DNA from: Kryptolebias marmoratus
Lineage: Eukaryota; Chordata; Actinopteri; Cyprinodontiformes; Rivulidae
Reading direction: 5' to 3'
Assembly (NCBI RefSeq): GCF_001649575.2
Contig: NC_051446.1
Span: 18,826,168 to 18,890,167, forward strand
DNA length: 64,000 nt
A model generated the notes under the pieces. That model had not been told where the DNA came from and ran no database searches. It saw nothing but the letters and a program-made list of their open reading frames with translations. Position numbers and translations under genes: made by a program. Within the stretch, counting starts at the first letter, position 1. Every line of letters begins with the position of its first letter. Below, piece after piece: positions 10,961 to 24,169 of the stretch.

Positions 10961-11585
10961 CAAATTAAAAAAAATTTGTAATTTCCTAATTTTTTTTTAC
11001 TAAATAAGGATTTTTATTAAAGATTTAATAATAATGTTGATCTGTTTGCATTTAAAATGGTATTCAAGTATACTATATTTGTTTCTAAGCTGCAAAACTA
11101 AATGATAATATATGTGTAAGTACATAGATGTCTTTTTATTGTGAATGAAAGAGCAGAAAGCCATGTTTGAAAAACAAATGTCCTCAGTCGGGTTGAACAG
11201 CTCTTAATAAATCTGTCAGGTTGTTGGTTCATGGCAGTGTATGATTGGCGTCTCACTCTGTTCTTATTAACAAGTTTGCCTTCGCAATGAAACAAAACAA
11301 AGCCACCCAGTTGTTGTTTAAAGCTCATTTAGGCAACTTCTTGCTTGGTTTTTTATAACATTTGTGCCTTGATTATTTGATCAAACATAATGAGGATTAA
11401 AGAAAAAAAAAGAAATGATTGAGCTCTGATTTAAATACTCGTGTTAAAATGTAAACAGCACAATAATTTTATTCAAATTATTTAAATTGAATTTCATTTT
11501 AATTTATCTGGCAATGCTTTTTTTAGATTTTTAAAAGAATTTCAGAATTGCTTTAAAAAAATGCCATAGTGAATTAAGACCCTGA
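10961..11585. other. AT-rich noncoding, nothing recognised
   Basis: AT-rich with several A and T runs; no gene or repeat family identified. Confidence 0.5.
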
Positions 11586-12330
11586 CAATGATTCACATTC
11601 CTCCTTGTGTTTATGATGTGAGCTGACTCACACTAGATAACATAATGTTGAGCCCTGCAAAGGTCGGATAACACTTCTCCAGTGATTCAGGTGTGCTCAC
11701 AGCCACAATATCAGCAAGTACCCACACAAAAAGGAGGACTTGTGAGTGATTTGGGGCACTGATGGCAGACAGTTTTTTCCCCCCTCTCTCTTCTGCAGGT
11801 TAATTCACTGGATGAAATGTTGTGGCACATGATGTGTCATATATCAAAGGCAGGGCATCAGTAATCTTTGCTCAAGGGCATGGATAACAGGCAGATAGAC
11901 GTGTGAATGAGATGGAAGGGGGTTGGTGAGCAACTCATCCCTTTCTGCCATCACCACAGAAAGGATGGAGGGAGATTTATGGGACGTCGCAGACCACATA
12001 CGAGCAGGCTGACCATCTTATATGTGAAGCCTCACTCCTGCAGCATTCTTTCATCTTGTTTTTCCTCTTTTTTTATTTTAAGACCAGGTGACTCACATTG
12101 CAGGTCTAGATGTAATTGGACTTCCTTTGAATTTCATTTTACCCTTCCACGTTTTATACCTGCTTTTTTCAAGGTTGCATCCAGCCTTTTGAGACCCACG
12201 TTACTGACCCTCCTGACTGATGACTGATTGCGGTTCAGTGAGTTCTAGCCCAGTGACTGACTCTGATAAAACTGCATGAGTAACTCTGTGTTAGTGCTGC
12301 CTGACACATTTATCCATCTCACAGCATGTG
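11586..12330. other. Noncoding, balanced composition, weak regulatory candidate
   Basis: Slightly GC-richer than its flanks and repeat-free. A 106-codon frame at 11907-12227 has no domain. A pyrimidine tract followed by CTGCAG near 11775-11798 looks like a splice acceptor but no donor or open frame accompanies it. Confidence 0.2.
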
Positions 12331-13900
12331 ACTAAAATAATCTTAGAACCATCAAATTTCTCCAGGGATTTCCAAACAAAGAGGTCCAAAACAAGCATAT
12401 CTAATGCTCAGGATGTCTGTATTTGTTTTTATACATTAGTAACTCATTGATGTTCGATAAACACAGATGGCTTGGAGTTTGTCCAGTTTCCAAAATGCAC
12501 AATGATCTTATTCATTATTTAATTACAGTAATCTGTAATGCTGTCACTTTGACTCCACCTCAGCTGTGGAGCATGGTATTAAAAAAAGACAAACTCTTGC
12601 TTGGTAAAAGCCTTGTGAAAGAAATTGGGAACAATGATACATCAGCATTTTCACCAAAGGTAACTGGGTGTATTTTGAACTGAAGACAGATAATCACAGA
12701 GTAACTCCCTGATTTTCCGGCTTTCCTGAAAGAAAAAGGTCGCTGCATCTGCCACATAGGTCGTCAATGATTTGTGAGGATCACAGCTGGTACTTTCCCT
12801 CAGGATTCACTTATCTTCTGTCTTCATTTGTTGCTAATAGACTTTTGAAATGTTAAAGTCCCATTGGGTGTATCAATTGAGCCTTATGCGAATAGACCTT
12901 TAGAGAGCTTTTAATTGTCTAAATTAGGAATAAAGATGTGCTGTTTTTGGCAAAAGTATAACTTTTGAGTAGTAAAACAACACCTCATGGCTATGTATTT
13001 CCAGTTTAGTATATTTTGCAGACAGTGCACAAATTGGCAGACTTATCCTTTGAGAGCAAGAAAGAACCAGTTCACAAATTAGAGTAACTAATAAGATGCT
13101 AAGGTTAAAATTACAGTACAGCTTCAAGCCCTTCAGCAGAATCTATAAATGTAAGTTTGCTCTTTTAATTGGAAAAAAAGTGGCCATTTGCTTGTTTTCT
13201 TGGTTATTCATTTAAACAAGACGATGCATAATCGACATGAGTGTTTCAGTCTATCATGTAAATGTGCCAGGCTAATTATTTGTCCAAAGTTCCAGGCAGT
13301 CTGGTGGCATAAAACTTAAATTTTAAAATACACGAAGATAAACTCCCAAAGGACATAATAGATTAAAAACGACTAATTTTGTGAATTAAAACACGCAATC
13401 ACAGCAAATATGCAAACATTTGACAAAAAGCACCTGCTGCTCTCAAAAATCAAAGCAAAACTGATTAGTTATCAATTGATCTTTTAGAGTAATAAAAAAG
13501 ATAATGTAGGATGTAAAGTCTCCTAGTTTTGTAGCTTAGTTTGCTTTATTTGGATTTATGTATGTTCACACCATTCATTAGATTTACTAAGACATGTTTC
13601 AATGTGAAGCTTCCCTATAACAAATACACTGAATTGAACTGAAGAACAACATTAGGGCAGATTATGACCCCTGTAGTGAATGAAATCTCGGTAGAAAGTG
13701 GTGTAAGTCTAAACAAATTGAAAGAGACATTATTTACTTTTTATTTTAAAGTTACAAAGAAATAGTTTACTTGGGTAGTTTTCCAGATATTTTCTTACGC
13801 AGTTCTGAAATACGTGTATGCGCTTAGTGTAAGCAAAACAACCTTATCTGCATGCTTCACCCAACATGTCTGAGTTTAACTGCGTACTAATATAACAAAG
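12331..13900. other. AT-rich noncoding, nothing recognised
   Basis: Low-GC sequence without repeats that recur in this window, long frames or strong hairpins. Confidence 0.5.
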
Positions 13901-14879
13901 TTGTCGAACTTCTCAATCCCAATTGGCTCTCCCTTGGACGTCACCATTATTGACCCATTTTCAGTCACTTGGGCTGCACAAAGTTTGCAGCTGTTCACAA
14001 ATTGTGATTTAAAATTTTTTTTTTAATTTAAGGTCACATTAACCACTGATATGAGGAGTAAAATCATGACTTTGAGTACCTTTGACAATGAGTACCTTTA
14101 ATCTTATTAGGTTGTGTATTTTATATTTGCTCTGCAGGGAGTTTAAATGTTCACTCCTTATTTTATACGCATCAAATATAAATTGCACTCATGGATCAAA
14201 CAGGACAAAGCACAACCTCTGTGTCTATCAGGTTGTCTGCCAAGAACTACCGAACACTTCTTCGAAAAGGTCATTCAGACCATGACAGCAGCAAAAAATG
14301 ACAGCGGGATCAGACTGAGCACCTGGAAACAAATCTTGTGTGTCGATTCATCTTCTGGATCTGATCCACACTAAATGTTCTGGTTGTACCTGTCAGCAGC
14401 TGTGAGCGGGAGGAGGAAGTTGCCATGTTCGTTGGGGGATATCCTTCCTCACAGCGGCAGCAAGGAAGAACGCCCTGCTCACACAAAGGGTAGGCTCACT
14501 CCCTCACTCTGTTTATTTTTAGTCATAACATCCACTACAATTGAACGTACGGGTCAAGGTGAGGCTAGGACACTTGTGAGGGGGGTGGGGCGCCTGAGGA
14601 ACAACAAACAGATGTTCTTTGATGATAATTGCAGAGAAGGGAAAAGGAGTGTGGAGAGCAGGCTTGTGAAGCATTCACTTGTTGAAGCGGTCCCTCCTTA
14701 AGCCCTGTGGGGGTGTGTTGTTTAGCTCCAGGATACAGAGAGGGCCTGCTGGTGCTATTACTCTTTTTTTTTGCCAAAGATGACATGTGTTCAAAGTTGC
14801 AGCCACAAATTTGAATGCCAATACTCTTGCCTTGAACCGACCGGGAAAAAAGTTTGTATCACTCAGGGACAGTCTTTTT
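13901..14879. other. Noncoding, mixed; GC-richer segment at 14380-14760
   Basis: The middle part is open on both strands for up to 108 codons (14375-14701 plus). No domain is recognisable, and the sequence is A/G-rich, which depletes stops. No splice context was found. Confidence 0.35.
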
Positions 14880-15180
14880 AATGTGAAATGTTAGAGAGCC
14901 TCAGCCTTTAATCAAATGTGGTTGTCAGCGGGCGCCCTTTTACAATGGAGCTGTAACAACAGGCTGCCAGTATTACAGCAGAGGAGCACTGGAGGTGAAT
15001 GATTGATTTGTGTAAATCATTTTCTTTTTGGCTCGCTCTCTGTCTTTTACGAGCATCAGCAGCGGCAGAGAATGGCGAGGATACCATGATGGGATTAAGT
15101 GTAGCTCCTCCAGGCTGTCTCTGTGATTAATGACCTGCCACGATTTTCCAACTGTCACTAAGAGGAGCACGAGTTCTAAC
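14880..15180. promoter_or_regulatory. Candidate conserved noncoding element
   Basis: A compact, balanced, repeat-free island. It contains TGATTGAT at 15000-15007, the classical PBX/HOX composite core, immediately followed by the inverted pair GATTT/AAATC. Also present are CCTTTAATCAAATG near 14905, GGGATTA at about 15091-15097, and TGATTAATGACCTGCC at about 15123-15138. The density of developmental-factor cores in 300 bases is the highest among the islands I examined by eye. Function is inferred. Confidence 0.38.
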
Positions 15181-17629
15181 CATGTCTATATTGATGATAC
15201 AACGGGTGAAAATCTGTTGTGTCATCATATCATTAAAGTCATGTAGTTCCGGTTTTGATTTAGAAGGCTGACAATCAACCTCTGGGGCCCCTTACACTTG
15301 CTTTTGCTAATTTATTATTGGAATTGTTGCTTTACATTAGTTAGGGCTTTTTACTGTATTTGCATGCAAAAAAAATATTTGAATGAAATACCATCTGAAA
15401 TGCTGAAATGAGAATGTGAAATTCAGCCTAAGTTCTGTCATTATTGTAAAAAAATACCAGCTTAGCTTTAGCATTACACTCCAAATACTTGAATCTGCCT
15501 GTTTGCTCTATAATGAAAAGTAAGACCAAAAAGGAAAGCAGATAGGTCAGGAAAAGATGTTAAAAATACTTCAAATTAAGTCCACTGGACTACAGAGCCA
15601 AATATTCGTTTTTGACTTAAGGCTCAACATGTTTCTCTGCATATTTCTGAGGAAGTCAACCAGACGTTGTTGATGTGTATTAACACCCATTCATACAATG
15701 TTTGGATCTGCTGCACCAAGGCATTCCACTCAGGTCAATAATATTTACCCCAGTCTAATAGGTGGCTGTAATGTGCTGGTTAATGAACTCTCTATTCAAA
15801 AGACAAAAAGAAGATCAAGTTTGTTTTTTTTTTTTACTGGAATTTCATGCCGTTTTTATCTGTTTTATGTCTCTAAGAAATTATCCAAATGTGAACAGCA
15901 TCAAATGTGTTAGCACAGTTTCCTTAAAACAAGCACCCTTTTGCTGCTGTTCTTTTACCGCTTATCATTTTGTGTGTTTAGTGGCATCTGAGCCATTTGT
16001 TTGCAAGGTAAAATTTGAGCTTGAAATCATGAGCTTTGCTTATTGGACTTTATGCTCTGAAACAATAGGTTGAAATAAATCATAGAACAGTTTTGAAACT
16101 GTAATACTTCACTGTAAAAAGAAACTAAGGCACCACACACTCATATTTTATCAGCTACCATCTCAGATACTATTAATGTTAATCTCTGCTTACAGCTCAT
16201 TAGTTTGATAATCAAATCCTGCATTTTTTTTGTCTTACTTTGGTGGTGGTTGTGTCTAATACATTCTGACCTTTCGTATTAAACCAGATAGCCAGGCAGA
16301 AGTTGTGAGGAAAGCAAGAAAGGGGAAATTGAGCCACTCTACATCTATCTCTCCCCAAGGAGTGTCGTGTTTCTCTTTGCACCATTTATTTGAAAGCTAT
16401 CATTTCCTGGGATTCATGGCTGAAAAATGGCATTGATTCTCCGGATGATAGATGCTAAGTGTCCTTCTATCGACATGCCTATTGACAGGCCTGTGTAAAT
16501 TCTGCATCTTATTACCCTGCTGGATAAATGATACACCTTGTGAACAAGGAGGTTGTAGCTCAGTCAATGGCTGAGTCTGAACATCATAGTCGCTGGTGTC
16601 ACTGCTAAGTGCTGTGAAGCATTTTGTCAGAAAACACCTTATCTGCCACTGTGCTGAATAATTAAACATAATAAGACTGTCAGAGGATAACGTCCCTCTG
16701 CAAAGCATCCAGACTGATGAACAGAAATAACTACAAAACATTTTACTCATCACTGTGCTGCACCTTGGAAGGTCAAATCTTAATCTGAATGCTTTTTTAA
16801 AATCTAATATTCCTGTCTGGGAAGTTTGCTGTACCATTAAAATGACTTATGTGAAGCCCTAAACCTACGCAGTGTTCTCTGAAGCAACTCGTATTCTATA
16901 CTGCATTGTTTACAAGGGCTATTTTTCTTTGACTCTGTAAGGTTTATTGCGTCTTAATCCTACCCTTTTGTAGCACTGCCTGCATGGACGTTAAATAATG
17001 CCCTACTGCCAAATGATTTCTCTATCTCAATTTGTTTTATAGTAATACACAATTTAACCTTCACAATAGCATTTGCAGGTTCATAACACTTGGAACAGGT
17101 GTAATTTTTCTAACAAACACAGCTGCAATGTGACCCTATTTATCTGTGTTTCTTATAATGTATTGTATTAATCTGTTGCCCATTCATGACCCATTATTTC
17201 TGCAGGACAATAATTCACTCTTGGTGTTCAGCCTCACTATTGAGGAGAAATCTTTTTCGTTCAGTTGTGCTTCAGTGTTCCAGCTTTGGGTGTTGTGCGT
17301 GATCTGTGGGAGCCTGACTTTATAGCTTTTTGCACAAGAATCCATGAGCCGTTATATGTTATGGAGAGTGAAATGGCCTCTTGTAAGTCACTCTGTTGTA
17401 GAAAAAAGAAAAAAAAAATCTGACTTTATTGCCCTCTTTGATGCTTAAGATTTTGTTGGCTTTCATCCAGACAAGAGAAGCACTGACAAGTCCTGTAACT
17501 ACATTTTAAATTTTCCAGGTCACTATCTAATCACTGCCAACACTTGGCAGAGACAAGTAATCAAGCAATATGTAAGGAATAAAACTAAAGTGAAGTCATA
17601 ATTGTAATATTTTAAAAGCAGAGCTGTGT
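15181..17629. other. AT-rich noncoding, nothing recognised
   Basis: Long AT-rich stretch with scattered homopolymer runs (A-run at 17402-17418, T-run near 15823-15835). A minus-strand frame of 145 codons (16400-16837) shows no domain and no splice context and is not called. Confidence 0.45.
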
Positions 17630-18060
17630 GGTTACCGTAAGCCGGAGCACTGCACCATCGTTTCTTCCCCTTGTTCCAAAGATAAATTAGCTGCTCCTAA
17701 ATAATGCAGTGAACCCTAATTCTCTTTGATTAGTAGTGAGTTAGATGATGGCGACCCACTGAAATTGGTCATCAGCATAAATAACGAGCGAATGAACTGA
17801 TAAAATGCAAAGTCCTTGGCCGTCATAAATCAAACAGAATCTACTGGCCGTGGAAGCGGGTGGAATTAGAAGTCCATGCTCCTATTAATTATGTTGCCTT
17901 CTGAAGGCGACAGCGTGATAAATCAGCGCTGAAAGGCCCTTCACTGGCTGAGCCTGAGGAGTTAGACTGCCTGCAAATTGCTTTGTGTACTCTCCTAATT
18001 GTTTCTTAAATAACCCACCTTTTTGAGTCAGGCTAGAGAGGTACTCTACCAGGATGGGTC
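17630..18060. promoter_or_regulatory. Candidate conserved noncoding element
   Basis: Balanced island bounded by AT-rich DNA. It contains TTCCAAAGATAAATTAGC (about 17675-17692), CTCTTTGATTAG (TCF/LEF-like CTTTGAT core), CATAAATAACGAGCG, CTATTAATTATG, GATAAATCAGCGCTG and CTCCTAATTG. No open frame survives across it. Ordering and composition fit a deeply conserved enhancer; the claim needs a cross-species alignment. Confidence 0.38.
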
Positions 18061-20104
18061 AAGTTCATCTCTTTCAATCCTGTGTTACTGATATACAGTG
18101 AAAAGTGCAAGAATAATATAAAAATAATTAAAAAACCAGAGTGAATACACTCAAACAATACCCAGAGTGATCCCAATTAACCAATTGGAGTGTATTTAAT
18201 AAAAGTTTTACTTTTTGTACCTCAGCTGTATACAATTAGAAAAACCATGTGTATGAATACTGTGTTAAGTTATCAGAACCTCATTATGTGGCTGCCACCT
18301 CTGAGATGATGCCAGGTGAGAATGTGTGGATTTGTTCACACTCTCACCAACTTGTTTTCATGAAATAACTTCCCCCACTGGAATAAAAACAAAACTTGTC
18401 CATTTGATAGTCCAAAAAAAAAAAAAGGAGAAAGGAAGGAAGAAGGAAAGAAAGAAAGAAAAGTTAAGGCAACTCTAGTCTATAGCTTAAGATGTTCAAA
18501 ACTGGGGAGTGTTGAGTTCCAAGCTTTAAACTGTACGAGATGCTCCATTTATGTGAGCTAAATACCAGTGCAGATTAATCTCACTCCCCTCCTCTTGCCT
18601 GGCTCACAAGAGAGATGTTTTGGTCACATGCATGAAAGCGTGAATTAGAAAATAAATGACTGGATATAATACATCATTGTAAGTTTTAGAAGTCTGAAAA
18701 TGTTTTCATACAATATTAATGTTTTATCTTCTTTATAATAATCAATAATCAGTCATGTATGGCTTTAGTTCAATTTCTTTTTTTTGCCTATGCTCACATG
18801 CTTCACAAACACACACCAACTCAGCTTTAGAACTGTTTTTAAGTGAACTTATTTTGCCAGATTCATTTGCAATCTTCCTGTGTAATATTTCCTGACAATG
18901 ACCTTTTTTTTTTTTTGTCAAATCAAAAGGATTAAATTGAATCACTTCAACTTTTCAGGCATGTCATAATAATCAGGCCTTTGAGGAGCATGTCATTGAT
19001 GGCAGTACCAAGGCAGTCATGAGCTATTGCTCATTAAAGTAACCAACTATAAAACCCGCTGTATTTGGCTCAGGAACTTCCTTTGTATTTGTTGAGCAGC
19101 AGTCATCATCGTGCATGAAATGTGAAGTTTCCAAGGTGTTTAGCAGGAATATGCAGTTAAGTTAAATTGTGTGTGCTGTCTGAAATGCCAGCAGTCATAC
19201 TATGTCAGTTTTTTTTTTTGTTTCAGCTCTGACAAGGAGGTTCTGTGTTTGAGTAGCATGGTAACGGGCATTAAAACTTATATACAACTAATAATCCCTG
19301 CAAGATCCCAATAATGTAAAATATCAGAGCTTCAAGGATTTATTTGTTGGATTATTTTAAAGTATCTTTGGAAGTTAGGGTGTTGTTTACTGCTGCCATC
19401 CAGTTTTTTTTTTAGTCTACTGTAAATAATTCATTGAGGATGCTGGATGCATGGACTAACAAATGCTATAAAATTATATTCACTCATCTTCTGGAAATAA
19501 ACCACAAACACAAATTTAGTGAACTCAGAGGAATGATGGTGCCAATGTAAGTATTGTCTCCTTAACACTTTTTCCACCTATAGAGCACCAAATCATCACA
19601 CTCCCACGTCTGTGGTGTCATATCAGGAGTTCACTGAGTTGGTTCTGCCTGGGTTCATGTCAAACATGCAAATTTATACTGTTATGCTAATGAAAAAAAA
19701 AACTACACTGATGAGCTTTATGTCAAGTCTGAGGTACTCATTCATGTGTTTCTCAGAGCTTGACTGTGGAAGAACCATATTGTCTACAACCATCATGGAT
19801 CTGATGATAGGTGCTGACTTTATCTATACCTCATGACCTGTGTTCTTTTTTTTAAAGTCATGATCCAGTTTTTTGTTTTTAACCATTTACAAACATGTAA
19901 ATAGACATAGCTAAAGGTTCTAAAATCTTCCAAATCTTATGGTTACTTTTATAACAGTACTCATGCAGATAGGCTTACTGAAACTTACTTATATCATTTC
20001 TTGCATCAGAAATCTGTGGTATATTCATTTGTAGAAGTTAATGTTTTATTGGCAATCCTGTATTTTTAATACCTAGTAATGATACATCTAATTGATTACC
20101 TTTC
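18061..20104. other. AT-rich noncoding with simple-sequence runs
   Basis: Holds an A-run plus purine (GGAA/GAAA) tract at 18414-18462 and T-runs at 18905-18917 and 19210-19219. A polypyrimidine-AG at 19207-19226 followed by GCATGGTAACG at 19257 resembles a small exon but carries no meaningful frame. Otherwise nothing recognised. Confidence 0.45.
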
Positions 20105-20240
20105 ATTGCAGAAGGCAAATGGCCAATAATGTTTTTGTGTACGTGAGTGTGTTCGTTTGTACTTTTGGCAAAATGTCTCATGAATCACTGAACAAATTTG
20201 AGTAACTCCTTTCTATAACATAAGGTAAGCTTAGTCTAAA
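20105..20240 (-). repeat. Dispersed repeat family Y, copy 2 (fragment)
   Basis: Reverse orientation of the family-Y terminus. The end block (about 20105-20130) is followed by a G/T-rich run, then 'ggcaaaatgtctcatgaatcactg' split as in the other copies, which is the complement of the 'tcatgagatattttg' block at 34553-34570. About 130 bases remain. Diverged and truncated. Confidence 0.5.
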
Positions 20241-20459
20241 ACTTTGACTTGAGAGGCAGCAGGTGACAGCATACAATCAAGAAGTGCTTGGTCTTTAATG
20301 AAAAAAAATAAATAAAATAAATGTAAAGAATATAACATGTTGTGGTCAATTCTAGTTATTTTAATTTCCAAACTGTATGATGTATATGTGCAAAAGCAGA
20401 CTCGTATCTGTGGTGAGGGGTGTCCTTCTGCTGACATTCAGCTGCTGGTATAGGTTCAA
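20241..20459. other. Noncoding linker
   Basis: Short AT-rich linker, nothing recognised. Confidence 0.4.
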
Positions 20460-21300
20460 GTTTAAATAATGTTCCTGTGGGGTTGGAGGAATAATGGTGT
20501 GGACTCTCGTGACATTGCGTCAGTGCCAAGGTGACTGACTCGAGGACTGATTGCTCCCTCTGTCTCTCTCCCTGTCCATTCCCCCCTTCTCACCCTGTCA
20601 ATAAGCATCCTCTTGTCTGATGGAGTCACATCAGGGCAATGCAGCTGACACCATGGTGTCTTTATTTCCTGCAGCAATCCTTTTACAACACACATCAGTG
20701 GTGATTAATACACTGACAGCAGCCAGGAGGTTAACCCCCTGCTGCCAGGCAGCCTCTGTTACAAACACACTACTCACCTTACATACTTAACTGCAGCTTC
20801 TTTTTGACATCAATGTATTGTGTATAATCAAAGAAGATAAATTGAACAAAGAGGGCAGTTTTGCTTTTCCAAAACTGCCTTTTACATAAATCAAATTGTT
20901 AGTCTCATGTGCCTCTGTCTGCACACTTAATAAAGTGGAGGTTTTACGATTTAAATTTATGGCACCCATTATGCAAGAATTTTACATGTCCAGGTGTTGC
21001 ATCTGTTTGGCTTCAGGTAGGGGTCACTTTGATTTATTAACAGCCCCAGTTTCATCTGCCAGACAATCGATGACATATTGTCACCAGGGCGGCTTGTCTC
21101 TCTGTCTTTAACAGCTGTGACAACCTGTGTATTATTAACTCCTCGGCTGATTATGCAGCGACACAGACCGAATGTGCGAGCGTCTGTAGGGCGAGATTAA
21201 TGCTTGTAATAGCCAATAAACAGCAAATCATAGACTTGAGGCTGAATGTGGATCTTCTCATTATGGCTCATCAACACCTGCTTTAGAAATCTCATGATAG
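20460..21300. promoter_or_regulatory. Candidate conserved noncoding region
   Basis: Two balanced blocks, 20500-20770 and 21010-21260, flank a more AT-rich middle that contains the hairpin at 20854-20879. The second block includes GAGATTAATGCTTGTAATAG, AGCCAATAAACAGC and CATAGACTTGAG. The minus-strand frame at 20462-20695 has no domain. Regulatory role inferred only. Confidence 0.3.
20854..20879. repeat. 10-bp perfect hairpin
   Basis: GGCAGTTTTG (20854-20863) and CAAAACTGCC (20870-20879) are exact complements with a 6-base CTTTTC loop. The stem can extend outward by a G-T and an A-T pair. It lies inside a candidate regulatory island rather than in a known repeat. Confidence 0.85.
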
Positions 21301-21749
21301 AAGAGATAAGTTAACAGTCTTCAGGGGTGATGGGACCATCTGGGTCATTCAAAGCCATATGTTCACACTTTGTCACTGTTGAACAGGTTTGTTGGAAATG
21401 TTTTCTGTTTGCCTGGGAAGTGTGTTCTGTATTTGCACAGCTCTTTAGAGCTAGTAGTTGGTGCAGAATAGCCAAAAGAAGCAGAATAAAAAATGTTTTA
21501 AAGAAATTATTTAATAACATCACTTCAATGAGAAATTGCACACAATCTTTTGGTTTGTTATGATGTATGTGTAGCATTGACAATTAGTTAGAACTGAAGG
21601 CTTACCAATTTTTAGAAATCAGGGCAACTGATAACTGATAGATAAAGCTAATTTTTTTGCATTTGTTTGTTTTTGATCCATTAATATAACAATTAAAAAA
21701 TCATTCAAATTACATTTTAATAGACTTGAACAAAGGGAAAAGAACAAAG
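21301..21749. other. Noncoding, nothing recognised
   Basis: Overlapping short frames on both strands (21311-21583) share the same bases and have no domain. AT-rich toward the right. Confidence 0.45.
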
Positions 21750-22320
21750 GTGACGGATAAAATTGGGCCAATGATTACAGGTTTGTTAGATGATAGTCAG
21801 TTGACCTTCAAAACGACAAAAATGGGCCTAACTTAGGTCAATATCTGTAAAACTGACTAAGATTTGGTGTGATAGTATCTAAGACTGATCCCCAACACAT
21901 ATTCTGATTGCTAACAGATTGTGCAAGATCTTGGTTAAAAATGTTGCCATTAACTATTTAGAGTTAATTCTGTCTCTGTCAGCAAAATATCTCATGAAAC
22001 ACTGAATGGATTTTAATGACATTTTCAGAAAGTAATCATCGAATGAACATCTACAAGGGATTAACTTTTGTATTCAACACAATGTAAGATGGTCACCACA
22101 GAAAATTGACTTCATCAAACACAAAAAGAGCTAAAAGACTGTCAGTTTTAGAGGTATTGAGATCAAATATGGTGTGGTATTAGCAGTCTCTCACCGATTG
22201 TACAAGATCTTTGTTTAAAACTTTGGTATGCAAGTCAGCTTGCAATATTAATTTCTTCAACGAATACTACTTTAACTCTGAAACATTATGTATTTTGATA
22301 GATATTGTTACAAACCAATA
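21750..22320 (-). repeat. Dispersed repeat family Y, copy 3 (two internal units)
   Basis: Reverse orientation. Landmark 'gattgtgcaagatctt' at 21918 recurs as 'gattgtacaagatctt' at 22196, a spacing of 278 bases. The 'tcagcaaaatatctcatgaaac' block (21979-22000) corresponds to the complement of the block at 34553 and to 25887-25905. So this copy holds at least two diverged internal units of the repeat. No open frame. Confidence 0.6.
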
Positions 22321-24169
22321 AAGCATCCTTGATGTACACAAAACAAATTGACATGGGTGTATTGTCAGATGTATTAACTCTGTTCTGCATTCAAATGTGC
22401 CGGCTTTATAAATTGACCTAGCATTCTCACACATTACCTCACACATGGCAAAAACAAACAGGCGAGAAATTTATATGTAGATCATTAGTAAAAATACTCT
22501 TATACCCCTTCCTCAAATCACAAAGTTGTGGGAAATTGTTGTATGATTTTTTTGAGATCACAAAAGATCCTAAACGTAAAAATTTAAATGTACCTTTAGG
22601 CAAATATCATAACCATTGCTGCTACTTGGCAATAATCCAGCCCAAAAGTGGCAGACAAGAAACACCTAACAGCAGCTCCAGCCTCGTTTGGCAGCACACA
22701 TCACGGTCTTTCCACTCATTGTACAAGTCAGCAGGATGGACCCCTGTGGGCGAGAGGTGGCCCAGTTGTTAGGACATAGCAAATGTCACAGACTGAGGGA
22801 GAAGATGTCCCCTCGAGATCCCCAGATGCTGCTCTCACCTCTCATCATTAACTCTCACACTGAGATCATAATTAGAGCTCCTTGCAGCACAAAACAGATT
22901 CTGAACCAGGACAGATTTTCTAAGTTGTTATTTTAATTATATAATCAAAGGCGAGATATTTCAGGTTGTGTTAATGGCATTTTCTGTCTTCATCTGGTGG
23001 CATTAGAAACAATAATTGAACGGCTGAGATTTTGGCGGGTTTAGTTCTGTCTTATAGCTTGTAAGTTACAGCACAAAGTATATCACACTCTTAGAGGACT
23101 TTGCCATGACTCATAGTAGGTCTTAAGCTGTTAAGTCTGACTTTAGCCCCCTGCTCTTAAAGTAACGGACAATTATACCCTTCTCTCGCTACAAAAAAGG
23201 ACATGCTAATTGGATTTGACAAGGGCATATTATGCACAACAAATATGCATAATTTGGCTAAAATGGAACAGAAAATTGGGAATAAAAAAGGAACAAAGTA
23301 GATTTACATGGTTGGGTAGTCTGAATGTCTGGTATCATATTCTCTCCTGCCGCCTGCATAAAAAGGCACAGAACTGTAACAATGGGTATCAGTGGAAAGT
23401 GCTTTAAAGTTAAAGCTGATGGATGGCTTGTCAAAAAAAATAATTGCACTGGTTGGAAAGTGGGTCTGCGTGCTTAGAAGGGGGAGAGTAGGATCTACAG
23501 AGAGGATGATGGGAAGTGACAGTGGTCTGTCAAGACGCAGTGGCTGCCCAGAGTAGTGTGAAACCCCATGCTAGAAGGTGGCAGAACAGAGCGAGCTGTC
23601 AGAGCAGGAAAGTGCCTTTTAATACATCGAAAAGAAAAGGAATCCGCCTGTCAGACCTGCTCAGTTGGTCAAGGGAGGAAGAGAAAGGATGATGGGGTAG
23701 GTGCAGACGTGGTCGAGCTGGCCGAAGCCCAGCCACGCCACTGGCTTGGCTACAGGTACAAACCACAACGTCGACTGAGATGGACTGTCAGCTGCTTGTG
23801 GCTGCTTCCAGTTCCAACTGGTTCCTTTTGCTGTGACAATTCATTAATCAGTTTGACAGATGTGGCCTTATTACATGGAATATTTGACACTTGAGCAATT
23901 GGATTGTCTACTGCATCTTATTATAAAAGCAATTCAAAGTGAATTCTGGTCCTCTTGGTGTAATTCACAAAAGCCGGGTGCCCTGCAGTGACCTGGGGAG
24001 AAAAGCACAACTTTTGAATGCCTAAATGTATAAACTATTTATTTAAAAAAAAAAAACATCATTAATGTGCTATTTCTTTATTTCTTCTCCATGCACAATA
24101 TAAAATTGTCAGCTTTTGATTTGAGGAATGATATATAGACTGACCTAACAAAGGATCAAGTGCCCATAA
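22321..24169. other. Noncoding, mixed composition
   Basis: AT-rich, with GC-richer patches at 22700-22830 and 23460-23850. A 108-codon plus-strand frame (23568-23894) has no domain and is rich in Arg/Gly/Leu; not called. An A-run lies at 24045-24057. Confidence 0.4.

Noticed and set aside
16400..16837. Minus-strand open frame of 145 codons
   Set aside because: No domain and no splice or promoter context in AT-rich DNA.
19207..19258. Polypyrimidine-AG followed by a GT site, as a mini-exon
   Set aside because: About 35 bases with no meaningful frame; T-runs produce such acceptors often.
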